Made by a program: the position numbers and the translations under genes. Shown here piece by piece: positions 1 to 5,528 of a DNA stretch of 5,536 nucleotides (position 1 is its first letter; the number at the start of each line of letters is the position of its first letter). The notes under the pieces were generated by a model. That model saw only the letters and a list, made by a program, of their open reading frames with translations, made no database searches and was not told where the DNA came from. The DNA comes from Veillonella sp. (GTDB lineage: Bacteria; Bacillota; Negativicutes; Veillonellales; Veillonellaceae): contig JAIITD010000112.1 in the NCBI GenBank assembly GCA_022737715.1, positions 1-5,536 on the forward strand, in the 5' to 3' direction.

Positions 1-546
1 ATTCTTTGTGCCGTACTTTCTGTAGGCGTAATGATCTTATTAAATGGTGCTTATGGTTTCGTAGGTGATCATGCATTGAATGCACCACAAGCAAATGCGA
101 TGGCTGCTATTATCGAACCTATGATGACTGGTGGTAGTGCACAATGGCCTTTATACATGGCAGGCGCATTGTTCGCAATTATTTTGTGGATGGTAAAAGT
201 TCCACCTTTGGCATTTGCATTAGGTACATATTTACCAATGGAAATCAATACCCCATTACTCGTTGGTGGCTTGATTGCATACTTTGTACAAAATAGTACA
301 AAAGATAAAGCGTTGGCAGACCTTCGCTTCTCCAAAGGTAGTACAATTGCTTCCGGCCTCGTAGCTGGTGGTGCTATTGGTTCCTTGTTCAGTGCCGTAC
401 TTCGTATTGCAGGTATTGATGTATTTGCTCAAGAATGGGTGGAAACACCAGAAGCAACATACCTCAGTATCGTAATGTACTTATTGCTTTGCGCATTCTT
501 GTACAAGGTAGCTATGTACATTAAAGATAAAAAGACAGCTAAATAA
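1..546 (+). CDS. OPT family oligopeptide transporter, C-terminal part (5' truncated by window)
   Basis: This is the last 181 residues of an integral membrane transporter; the reading frame is open from base 1 and ends at TAA 544-546. Members of the OPT family carry oligopeptides or metal chelates across the cytoplasmic membrane by proton coupling. The family's C-terminal pattern is visible: a PQA segment (NAPQANAMAAI) followed by a hydrophobic helix (WPLYMAGALFAIILWMV), then PPLAFALGTYLPMEINTPLL, which matches the conserved lafAvGlYLP-x-TP-GG signature of bacterial OPT proteins. Two more hydrophobic helices follow (about residues 117-135 and 152-170), and the protein ends in a lysine-rich cytoplasmic tail (KDKKTAK). 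The first in-window ATG (31) is internal, because the frame reads through it from the left edge. The gene is followed by its own terminator, so it is not co-transcribed with the genes downstream. The family call is confident; the substrate is unknown. Confidence 0.88.
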   Translation: MLCAVLSVGVMILLNGAYGFVGDHALNAPQANAMAAIIEPMMTGGSAQWPLYMAGALFAIILWMVKVPPLAFALGTYLPMEINTPLLVGGLIAYFVQNSTKDKALADLRFSKGSTIASGLVAGGAIGSLFSAVLRIAGIDVFAQEWVETPEATYLSIVMYLLLCAFLYKVAMYIKDKKTAK

Positions 547-550
547 TATG

Positions 551-569
551 AATCCCTTTTAATGGGATT
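551..569 (+). other. Small hairpin just after the OPT stop codon
   Basis: AATCCC (551-556) and GGGATT (564-569) form a 6-bp inverted repeat with a 7-nt loop, four bases after the stop codon. It has no T-run after it, so it is not a terminator by itself. It may stabilise the mRNA 3' end ahead of the main terminator. Functional meaning is an inference. Confidence 0.4.
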
Positions 570-575
570 ACAAAT

Positions 576-613
576 AACGCTCTCTATGAATAGAATTCGT
601 AGAGAGCGTTTTT
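576..613 (+). terminator. Intrinsic terminator of the OPT gene
   Basis: A 16-bp stem (576-591 with 595-610) has one G-U pair and a 3-nt AGA loop. It starts with AACGCTCTCT and closes with AGAGAGCGTT, running into a T5 tract at 609-613. It lies 30 bases after the OPT stop codon. The long near-perfect stem and T-tract are typical of Rho-independent termination. The A-run on the left side is only two bases, so it is better suited to the plus strand. Confidence 0.9.
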
Positions 614-649
614 ATATGGAGATAACCAAACCATAATAGATTGTCTTTA

Positions 650-662
650 ATATATATATATA
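650..662. repeat. Short TA dinucleotide run
   Basis: Six TA units follow an A at 650. The run sits in an AT-rich stretch (614-700) with no convincing gene or hairpin. Flanking AGATT (638-642) and AATCT (662-666) could close a weak stem around it. It probably reflects base composition, and dinucleotide runs can vary in length between strains. Confidence 0.5.
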
Positions 663-701
663 ATCTATGCCAAATAAAACATATTTATATAGTAGGAATT
701 A

Positions 702-730
702 TTGACCTAGTGTATATAGGGTGATATGAT
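702..730 (+). promoter_or_regulatory. Sigma-70-type promoter of the SBP-mmuM operon
   Basis: The -35 box TTGACC (702-707) is separated by 17 bases from the -10 box TATGAT (725-730). TG at 722-723 gives an extended -10 (TGnTATGAT). Spacing and box quality are close to the housekeeping consensus. The expected transcription start is near 737, leaving a leader of about 78 nt before the ATG at 815. Confidence 0.75.
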
Positions 731-764
731 ATGTTTATATTATTTTTTAGTTAGAAAAAGGTAT

Positions 765-798
765 AAGATTCTAAGTGACCAAATAGTAGAGTCTTTTT
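765..798 (+). promoter_or_regulatory. Leader hairpin followed by a T-run, possible attenuator
   Basis: Inside the leader, AAGATTCTA (765-773) can pair with TAGAGTCTT (787-795) around a 13-nt loop, with one G-U pair, and T5 (794-798) follows directly. This is the shape of a weak intrinsic terminator placed between the promoter and the ribosome site. A competing pairing of 755-761 with 792-798 would break the stem, so an on/off switch is conceivable. I do not recognise a known riboswitch or T-box here; the leader is too short for a T-box or a standard SAM-I riboswitch. The stem is moderate in strength and AT-rich, so chance is possible. Confidence 0.4.
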
Positions 799-814
799 AC
801 TGCTGAGGTATATA

Positions 815-1606
815 ATGAAATTAAAACGAATTGCGGCTCTACTAGGTGCTTTCACCATTGCTAGCAGTCTATTTATAGCTGGTTGTGGTAATACTACAAC
901 TAGTAATAATGATAAAGTATGGCGTGTTGGTACTGATGCGACCTATGCACCATTTGGATTTAAAGACAAAGATACAGGCAAGTTGGATGGTTTTGATATC
1001 GATATTATTAATGCTATAGCTAAAGAAGAGGGCATTGAAGCAGACATTCAAAACTTAAACTTTGATGCACTGTTACCAGCATTACAAAGTAATACGATTG
1101 ATATTGCCATTTCTGATATGACGATTTCCGAAGATCGTGCGAAATCCGTTGATTTTAGTAATCCCTATTATATAGCGGGTAATGGCTTAGTTGTTAATGT
1201 TGATAATACAACAATTCATAGCTTTAAGGATCTAGAAGGCAAACGCATTGGCGTTTCTATTGGATCCACTGGTGCTGAGATTGCTAGCAAAATTCCTAAT
1301 GCAGATGTACGACAATTTAATAATATTGTTGATGCCTTTTTGGAATTAGAAAATAAAGGCGTAGATGTCGTTATTAATGATACGCCGGTAAATGAGTATT
1401 ATGTAAATAATAAAGGCCGTGGCATTGCCAAGGTTACCGGTGAGGACTATGATGCGGCGCCTCTCGGTATTGCTGTGAAAAAAGGTAATACCGAGTTACT
1501 TGGTAAAATAAATGATGGATTAGCCAAAATTAAGGCTAATGGTAAATATGCAGAGATTTATAAAAAGTGGTTTGGTAAAGAACCACCTGTAGAAGATTTG
1601 AAATAG
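815..1606 (+). CDS. Amino-acid-binding lipoprotein of an ABC transporter (SBP family 3)
   Basis: A 263-residue extracytoplasmic binding protein that should capture a polar amino acid or related compound. Residues 1-24 are a lipoprotein signal: basic MKLKR, a hydrophobic core, and lipobox IAGC with the lipidated Cys24. The mature domain (about 36-255) follows the GlnH/ArtJ/HisJ pattern: GTDATYAPFGFKD (39-51) at the first strand, LDGFDIDI (57-64), DMTIS (101-105), and ERA-KSVDFSNPYY with Arg108 expected to bind the ligand carboxylate. Asp189 (INDTP) is expected to bind the amino group. KKWFG near 250-254 is the usual C-terminal helix. Length is normal. The start has a GAGG site (805-808) six bases before ATG. 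It is co-transcribed with mmuM, eight bases downstream. No matching permease or ATPase is present, so it either uses components encoded elsewhere or has a separate sensing role. Specificity cannot be read from sequence; methionine or S-methylmethionine is only a context-based guess. Confidence 0.92.
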   Translation: MKLKRIAALLGAFTIASSLFIAGCGNTTTSNNDKVWRVGTDATYAPFGFKDKDTGKLDGFDIDIINAIAKEEGIEADIQNLNFDALLPALQSNTIDIAISDMTISEDRAKSVDFSNPYYIAGNGLVVNVDNTTIHSFKDLEGKRIGVSIGSTGAEIASKIPNADVRQFNNIVDAFLELENKGVDVVINDTPVNEYYVNNKGRGIAKVTGEDYDAAPLGIAVKKGNTELLGKINDGLAKIKANGKYAEIYKKWFGKEPPVEDLK

Positions 1607-1614
1607 GTGATAGA

Positions 1615-2634
1615 ATGGCTAAACGAAAAGCATTTTTGAAGATTGTAAAGGAAAATGGACCTCTTGTACTAGATGGTGCATTCGGTACAGAATTAGAGCG
1701 TCATGGATGTAATATTCATGATGAGTTGTGGTCGTCTAAGATGCTTATTGAAAATCCAGAAATCATCAAAAAAGTGCACATTTCCTACTTGGCAGCCGGT
1801 GCAGATATTATTGAAAGTTCTGGTTATCAAGCAACTGTAGCCGGATTTAAAGCTCATGGGTATGGTACAGAAGAAGCACTAGATTTGGTGAAGTTATCCG
1901 TTCGTTTAGCCGTGCAAGCACGTAATGAATTTTTAGAAGCTAAAGCGAATGATGCGCTTACATTGCGTGGTATTACATTAGGTGAACAATTGCCAGATGG
2001 CAGTGTCCGTTACTTCTCTGAAGGGGCCTTACCAAAACCATTGGTAGCGGCCTCTGTTGGCCCATATGGTGCTTTCTTGGCAGATGGATCAGAATATCGT
2101 GGCGACTACGGTGTACAAACCGAATATTTAGAAGTGTTCCATATTCCTCGCATTGCATTGTTCTGCGAAGAAAATCCAGATGTGTTAGCCTGTGAAACTG
2201 TGCCTTGCTATGATGAGGCCATCGCCATTGCCCGTACCTTGTGTGATCCACTTACGACAAAAGGCATTCCTGCATGGATTTCCTTTTCCTGCAAAGATGA
2301 ACATCATATTTCAAGTGAGGAGACCATCATTAAATGTGCTGAAATGATCGATAAGGTGCGTCAAGTAACGGGCATAGGTATTAATTGTACAGCGCCGGAA
2401 TATGTAGAATCCTTAATCAAGGATATTAGGTCTGTCACAAATAAGCCAATTGCTGTATATCCAAATCTTGGTGAAACCTATGATGGAGAAACTAAAACAT
2501 GGTCAGGCGGACAACAAAGCTTCATTGATTATATTGATGTATGGCGCAAGGCCGGTGCTAATATAATCGGTGGATGTTGCCGAACAACTCCTGATATCAT
2601 TCGTGAAGTAGCAAAACAAATACATGTAAAATAA
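1615..2634 (+). CDS. mmuM: Homocysteine S-methyltransferase (S-methylmethionine-dependent type)
   Basis: A 339-residue cytoplasmic, zinc-dependent enzyme that transfers a methyl group from S-methylmethionine (or S-adenosylmethionine) to homocysteine, giving methionine. The family signatures are all present: VLDGAFGTELERHGC (18-32), SYQAT-like GYQATVAGF (70-78), ASVGPYGAFLADGSEYRGDY (146-165), LACETVP (191-197), GINC with zinc ligand Cys258, VYPNLGETYD (281-290), and GGCCRTTP with zinc ligands Cys321 and Cys322. This fits MmuM better than the larger cobalamin-dependent MetH or betaine enzymes. It is about 29 residues longer than the E. coli enzyme as I recall it, mainly because of an extra segment around 113-140. 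ATG 1615 is chosen because the ribosome site AGGTGA (1605-1610) overlaps the stop codon of the preceding gene; the 4-base spacing is short but usable. It is the second and last gene of its operon. The pairing with a transport gene recalls the E. coli mmuP-mmuM arrangement. Confidence 0.93.
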   Translation: MAKRKAFLKIVKENGPLVLDGAFGTELERHGCNIHDELWSSKMLIENPEIIKKVHISYLAAGADIIESSGYQATVAGFKAHGYGTEEALDLVKLSVRLAVQARNEFLEAKANDALTLRGITLGEQLPDGSVRYFSEGALPKPLVAASVGPYGAFLADGSEYRGDYGVQTEYLEVFHIPRIALFCEENPDVLACETVPCYDEAIAIARTLCDPLTTKGIPAWISFSCKDEHHISSEETIIKCAEMIDKVRQVTGIGINCTAPEYVESLIKDIRSVTNKPIAVYPNLGETYDGETKTWSGGQQSFIDYIDVWRKAGANIIGGCCRTTPDIIREVAKQIHVK

Positions 2635-2639
2635 ATGAG

Positions 2640-2666
2640 AGGGACTGTATAAGTACAGTCCCTTTT
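2640..2666 (+). terminator. Intrinsic terminator of the SBP-mmuM operon
   Basis: AGGGACTGTA (2640-2649) and TACAGTCCCT (2654-2663) form a perfect 10-bp stem with a TAAG tetraloop, followed by TTT to 2666. It begins five bases after the mmuM stop codon. The T-run is short (four including the stem base), but the stem is strong and GC-rich at its base. Confidence 0.88.
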
Positions 2667-2678
2667 AGGTTAGTAAAA

Positions 2679-2687
2679 TGCTATAAT
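2679..2687 (+). promoter_or_regulatory. Candidate extended -10 promoter upstream of the ABC importer
   Basis: TGCTATAATG contains a perfect -10 box TATAAT (2682-2687) with the TGn extension at 2679-2680. No good -35 box lies 16-18 bases upstream, where the terminator stem is found, so the promoter would rely on the extended -10. The expected start near 2694 leaves about 56-71 nt of leader, which fits the ribosome site well. Confidence 0.55.
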
Positions 2688-2691
2688 GTAT

Positions 2692-2710
2692 ATAAATAAT
2701 TGATATTTAT
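2692..2710. promoter_or_regulatory. AT-rich inverted repeat, possible operator
   Basis: ATAAATA (2692-2698) and TATTTAT (2704-2710) are perfect inverted copies around a 5-base centre, 19 bases in all. The repeat lies just downstream of the first candidate -10 and overlaps the -35 box of the second, where a repressor would block both. I cannot match it to a named regulator. In DNA this AT-rich, a 7-bp arm can arise by chance. Confidence 0.3.
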
Positions 2711-2727
2711 TCGCAACATGATATAGT
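2700..2727 (+). promoter_or_regulatory. Second candidate promoter upstream of the ABC importer
   Basis: TTGATA (2700-2705) and TATAGT (2722-2727) are 16 bases apart, with TG at 2719-2720 giving an extended -10. The expected start, near 2734, falls right at the ribosome site, leaving almost no leader. That makes it less attractive than the promoter at 2679-2687 even though its boxes are good. Confidence 0.4.
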
Positions 2728-2733
2728 TAATAT

Positions 2734-2740
2734 AAGGAGG
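2734..2740 (+). promoter_or_regulatory. Strong Shine-Dalgarno site out of position for the first ATG
   Basis: AAGGAGG is a near-perfect anti-16S match. The first in-frame ATG of the permease is at 2765, 24 bases after the site, which is too far for normal initiation. The codon at the ideal distance (9 bases) is ATA 2750, in the permease frame. The GTG codons at 2740 and 2742 are in other frames. Confidence 0.75.
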
Positions 2741-2764
2741 TGTGTACAGATAAAACAGAAGATT

Positions 2765-3529
2765 ATGAACATAGCCTGGCAATTCATATTGCCAGTGTTA
2801 GTCATCGTTATATGGCTCATATTGAGTGCTCTAAACATCTGGTCCACCTATATCTTACCAACACCGTATATGGTTTGGTCCGAGTTTATAGATTGTATTG
2901 TATCAGGACTTATATGGAAACATGTGGGCATGAGCTTATTGCGGGTTGTACAAGGTTTTTTATTGGCCGCTGTTGTTTCTATACCACTCGCCATTGTGTT
3001 GACGGCTAGTCACCGCATGCGCATACTTTCATCTGGTATGATTGAATTTTTCCGCCATGTTCCACCATTAGCGTTATTGCCGCTATTAATTTTATGGTTA
3101 GGGATTGGTGAAAGCTCTAAAATTGCCATTGTGTTTTTAGCGACTGTATATCCTATTTTTCTCAATGCCCTTATGGGCTTTAGTGAGGTGGATGGAAAGC
3201 TCGTTGAAATGGCACATCAGTACGGTTTATCTAAGAAACAAATTTTTCTACATGTTACTATTCCGTATGCTATACCTTACATTGTCAGTGGCCTTCGTAT
3301 CGGCTTAGGCTATAGTTGGCGGTCCTTGATTGGGGCGGAAATGATTGCAGCCTCTTCGGGTATCGGCTATTGGATCCTAGATGCACAAACAATGGCTCGT
3401 TCAGATATCGTCATTGTTGGTATCATCGTCATCGGTTTGTGCGGCATTATTTCTGATGCGCTCTTTAGATGGATTACCAATAGAATGCTATCGAGATATA
3501 TGACAGGTGGTGATGTATATGGCGCCTAG
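2765..3529 (+). CDS. ABC transporter permease, SsuC/TauC type
   Basis: A 254-residue cytoplasmic-membrane subunit of a binding-protein-dependent importer (BPD_transp_1 fold). Hydrophobic helices are visible at about 6-24, 57-80, 99-114, 119-138, 168-195 and 213-234. FFRHVPPLALLPLLILWLGI (95-114) and GESSKI match the SsuC/TauC core motif. The EAA loop that contacts the ATPase is at about 148-182 (EMAHQYGLSKKQIF, IPYAIPYIVSGLR). Length is normal for the family. ATG 2765 is the first standard start codon in frame, but it has only a weak local ribosome site. The frame stays open upstream and a strong site at 2734-2740 fits initiation at ATA 2750, giving a five-residue extension (MKQKI if ATA were a start). 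The 3' end overlaps the ATPase gene by 11 bases, indicating translational coupling. The transport class is clear; the substrate (sulfonate, taurine, thiamine precursor or other) is not. Confidence 0.92.
   Translation: MNIAWQFILPVLVIVIWLILSALNIWSTYILPTPYMVWSEFIDCIVSGLIWKHVGMSLLRVVQGFLLAAVVSIPLAIVLTASHRMRILSSGMIEFFRHVPPLALLPLLILWLGIGESSKIAIVFLATVYPIFLNALMGFSEVDGKLVEMAHQYGLSKKQIFLHVTIPYAIPYIVSGLRIGLGYSWRSLIGAEMIAASSGIGYWILDAQTMARSDIVIVGIIVIGLCGIISDALFRWITNRMLSRYMTGGDVYGA
3505..3510 (+). promoter_or_regulatory. Ribosome binding site that sets the ATPase start
   Basis: AGGTGG lies inside the end of the permease gene, eight bases before ATG 3519. The alternatives GTG 3507, GTG 3510 and ATG 3513 overlap or nearly touch this site, so they would lack a usable upstream Shine-Dalgarno sequence. 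Confidence 0.7.
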
Positions 3530-4268
3530 TTTGCATATTAATGGTCTTAGCAAGCTGTATAGAGGCGAACACAATGTCTTAGTTGGATTGCACCCCTTAG
3601 AGGCAACATTACCATTGCAGAAATTAATTTGTATCGTAGGTAAAAGCGGTTCTGGTAAAACGACGTTATTACGATTGTTGTCAGGACTTGAAAGACCTAC
3701 AGATGGCACGGCTTTTGTTGATGGTATGGACAATGATGCGGTGCAACATTCTATGGCCTTTGTATTTCAAGAACCGCGGTTGTTGCCATGGCTTACGGTG
3801 CGTGAAAACATGGCATTTTCAAAATATGGTGGCATTACGATTGATGAGTCAACGATTGATTACTATATGAAACAATTAGGATTATTGCAATATGGTTCAT
3901 TTTATCCGGCTCAATTATCAGGGGGCTTAGCCCAACGGGTCGCATTAGGACGCGCTTTTTGTAGCAACAAGAAAATTCTCTTAATGGATGAACCCTTTGG
4001 GGCACTCGATTATTTTACACAACAACAATTACAGCGTGATTTATATGATTTGTATGTAAAAGAATCCCTGTCCATTGTAATGACTACGCATGATTTACAA
4101 GAGGCATCTCTGCTGGGGGATATTATTATTGTTATTAATTCAAATGGTAATCATGAGATTGTAGAAAACCCCATTGCACAGAATGAGCGATGGAAAGAGG
4201 ATGTTCGTGTTTTGGAACGTCGTTTTGCATGTATTGAACAGCTACAGTCTATGATTGCTAATGATTGA
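3519..4268 (+). CDS. ABC transporter ATP-binding protein, SsuB/TauB type
   Basis: A 249-residue cytoplasmic ATPase that powers the importer by binding the permease EAA loop. Numbered from ATG 3519: Walker A GKSGSGKT (41-48), Q-loop Gln84 in FVFQEPRLLPWLTV (81-94; the RLLPW text is typical of SsuB/TauB and NrtD-like ATPases), ABC signature LSGGLAQR (133-140), Walker B ILLMDE with catalytic Glu158, D-loop GALD (161-164) and switch His191 (TTHD). All catalytic residues are intact. Upstream in-frame starts exist at 3507, 3510 and 3513; 3519 is preferred because of its ribosome site spacing. The gene overlaps the permease by 11 bases and ends 32 bases before the binding-protein start. The family is certain; the precise substrate class is inferred from neighbours only. 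Confidence 0.95.
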   Translation: MAPSLHINGLSKLYRGEHNVLVGLHPLEATLPLQKLICIVGKSGSGKTTLLRLLSGLERPTDGTAFVDGMDNDAVQHSMAFVFQEPRLLPWLTVRENMAFSKYGGITIDESTIDYYMKQLGLLQYGSFYPAQLSGGLAQRVALGRAFCSNKKILLMDEPFGALDYFTQQQLQRDLYDLYVKESLSIVMTTHDLQEASLLGDIIIVINSNGNHEIVENPIAQNERWKEDVRVLERRFACIEQLQSMIAND

Positions 4269-4288
4269 TGAGACTATATGAATTTGTG

Positions 4289-4295
4289 AAAGGGG
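4289..4295 (+). promoter_or_regulatory. Ribosome binding site that sets the binding-protein start
   Basis: AAAGGGG sits five bases before ATG 4301. The longer in-frame options, TTG 4265 and ATG 4268, overlap the ATPase stop codon and would place extra charged residues (MRLYEFVKGDY) before the signal peptide, so 4301 is the better start. Confidence 0.75.
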
Positions 4296-4300
4296 ATTAT

Positions 4301-5266
4301 ATGAAGTACTCTATTCGAAAAATACTTGTCCTTGGATTATGTTTAATCGCAGGATTACTTGTAATGGTAGGTTGTGGCTCTGAACAGTCAAAACAAGAGC
4401 CAAAAGATTTACATTTGACTTATGTAAAATCGCCTCTAAATATTCCGTCCATTGTAGAAAAACAAAATGGCATTATGGAGAAGGCTTTCAAAGAAAAGAA
4501 TATAGGTGTTACCTATTCGGAAATTACAGAAGGGCCTAAGCAAACAGCAGCGTTGGAATCCGGCGATATTGATATTGCTACCGTATTGGGTGGTACATCT
4601 GCCATTCTAGCAAAGGCGAATGGGGCAGATATCAAGATTATTGGCATGTATAGCCGTGCGCCAAAAGCATTTGTGTTAATTACTAAAAATCCAAACATTC
4701 AGTCTGTAAAAGATTTGAAAGGTAAGAAGGTGATGGGCCCTAAAGGCACGATTTTACATCAATTATTGTTGACTGCATTAGATAAAAATGGCATGACTGC
4801 TAATGATGTAGAATTCATAAATGGGGGCATTCCACAAGCGGCTAGTGCACTTGATTCTGGCGATGTAGATGTAGCTATGGTAGCAGGTCCTGTAGCATTA
4901 AAAGCAATTCAACAAGGCGCTCGCATTGTTGTAAGCGGTGAAGGCTATATTGATGGATCCATTGTCATTGCCACAAGTGGTAAGTTTGCTAAGGAGCATC
5001 CTGAGCTCGTTAAACAATATATGGATACACATAACCAAACAGTTCAAGCCTATGAAAAAGATCCCAATGCTTACTATGATATTGTGGCGAAAGAAACTGG
5101 TTTAACAGCAGCAGATGTGGCTACAATGGCCCCTTGGTACAACTTTGATACGACAATCGCCGATTCTGATATTAAGAGCTTGGAAGCATCACAAGATTAT
5201 TTAATTTCTATAGGCATGATTCCTAGTGATAAAAAGGTAGACATTCAATCCATGATTTTACATTAA
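4301..5266 (+). CDS. ABC transporter substrate-binding lipoprotein, SsuA/TauA/NMT1 type
   Basis: A 321-residue binding protein, anchored by lipid outside the cytoplasmic membrane, that delivers substrate to the permease and ATPase encoded just upstream. The signal peptide has basic MKYSIRK, a hydrophobic stretch and lipobox MVGC with lipidated Cys25. The mature part follows the SsuA/NMT1 pattern: an LTYVKSPLNIPSIV first strand (39-52), ALESGDIDIATVLGG (84-98), a hinge near KDLKGKKVMGPKGT (137-150), and ALDSGDVDVAMVAGPVA (183-199) in the second lobe. The C-terminal half is helical and polar. Length is normal for the family. It is the last gene of the operon. I see no residue pattern that fixes the ligand; sulfonates, taurine, nitrate-like ions and pyrimidine thiamine precursors are all handled by relatives. 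No TPP-type riboswitch precedes the operon, so there is no support for a thiamine role from regulation. Confidence 0.92.
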   Translation: MKYSIRKILVLGLCLIAGLLVMVGCGSEQSKQEPKDLHLTYVKSPLNIPSIVEKQNGIMEKAFKEKNIGVTYSEITEGPKQTAALESGDIDIATVLGGTSAILAKANGADIKIIGMYSRAPKAFVLITKNPNIQSVKDLKGKKVMGPKGTILHQLLLTALDKNGMTANDVEFINGGIPQAASALDSGDVDVAMVAGPVALKAIQQGARIVVSGEGYIDGSIVIATSGKFAKEHPELVKQYMDTHNQTVQAYEKDPNAYYDIVAKETGLTAADVATMAPWYNFDTTIADSDIKSLEASQDYLISIGMIPSDKKVDIQSMILH

Positions 5267-5304
5267 TAATGGAGCGTATTGCTAACCATCAATCGGTACA
5301 AATG

Positions 5305-5392
5305 AAAAACCGCTTAATGACGTGTGATATTTCTCCCTTTTTCTGGGCGTCCAGTAAAGGGGGTATATATCAGCATGCATTAAGCGGTTTTT
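5305..5392. terminator. Large hairpin element, probable bidirectional terminator or structured RNA
   Basis: AAAAACCGCTTAATG (5305-5319) and its exact inverted copy (5378-5392) form a perfect 15-bp stem, with an A5 run on one side and a T5 run on the other. This suits termination in both directions between the importer operon and the convergent tRNA. The 58-nt interior is unusually long for a terminator and is itself structured: GATAT/ATATC (5326-5330 with 5367-5371), CTCCCTTT/AAAGGGGG (5333-5340 with 5356-5363, one wobble pair) and CTGG/CCAG (5343-5346 with 5351-5354, GCGT loop). The 38 bases between the last CDS and this element show nothing else. A miniature mobile element or a small RNA are alternatives. 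Confidence 0.65.
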
Positions 5393-5398
5393 GTATAT

Positions 5399-5432
5399 AA
5401 AAAAAGAAGGTCATCCATCGGATAACCTTCTT
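5399..5432 (-). terminator. Intrinsic terminator of the tRNA-Ser gene
   Basis: Read on the minus strand, AAGAAGGTTATCC (complement of 5432-5420) pairs with GGATGACCTTCTT (complement of 5416-5404) through one G-U pair and a GAT loop, and a T7 run (complement of 5405-5399) follows. It starts five bases beyond the tRNA CCA end. There is no T-run on the plus-strand side, so it acts only for leftward transcription. Confidence 0.9.
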
Positions 5433-5437
5433 ATATG

Positions 5438-5528
5438 TGGCGGAGAGACAGGGATTTGAACCCTGGGTACGGTATAACCGCACACATGATTTCCAATCAT
5501 GCTCCTTCAGCCGCTCGGACACCTCTCC
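5438..5528 (-). tRNA. tRNA-Ser(GGA)
   Basis: On the minus strand the 91-nt gene begins GGAGAGG (complement of 5528-5522), which pairs with TCTCTCC (5448-5442) through one terminal G-U pair. A G discriminator base and an encoded CCA (complement of 5440-5438) follow. The anticodon stem CATGA/TCATG (5501-5497 with 5489-5485) encloses the loop TTGGAAA, so the anticodon is GGA (5494-5492), reading serine UCC and UCU. A long variable arm (GTGCGGT/ACCGTAC) identifies the serine class. The T arm is CAGGG-TTCAAAT-CCCTG (5465-5449). Its promoter lies beyond the right edge. It is transcribed toward the importer operon. Confidence 0.97.

Noticed and set aside
641..664. A possible second promoter (TTGTCT with TATAAT at 659-664)
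   Set aside because: The spacer is only 12 bases, too short for a sigma-70-type promoter, and the -10 match falls in a TA run where such matches are expected by chance.
803..808. CTGAGG in the SBP leader resembling the CUGAGA motif of a TPP riboswitch
   Set aside because: The motif is the ribosome binding site itself, and the other conserved TPP segments and the required length are absent.
1973..2251. A 92-codon minus-strand open frame inside mmuM
   Set aside because: It lies wholly within a well-supported gene and is rich in His and Arg, as expected from antisense translation of a coding strand. No ribosome site or domain is apparent.
2740..3009. An 89-codon open frame starting at GTG 2740, overlapping the permease
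   Set aside because: It overlaps the permease in another frame, its start codon lies within the Shine-Dalgarno site, and its translation (rich in Cys, His and Tyr) resembles no protein family. It is a shadow of the real gene.
5438..5450. tRNA 3' end as an integration (att) site for a mobile element
   Set aside because: No direct repeat of the tRNA 3' end is seen in the window and no integrase is present; the tRNA is followed by an ordinary terminator.
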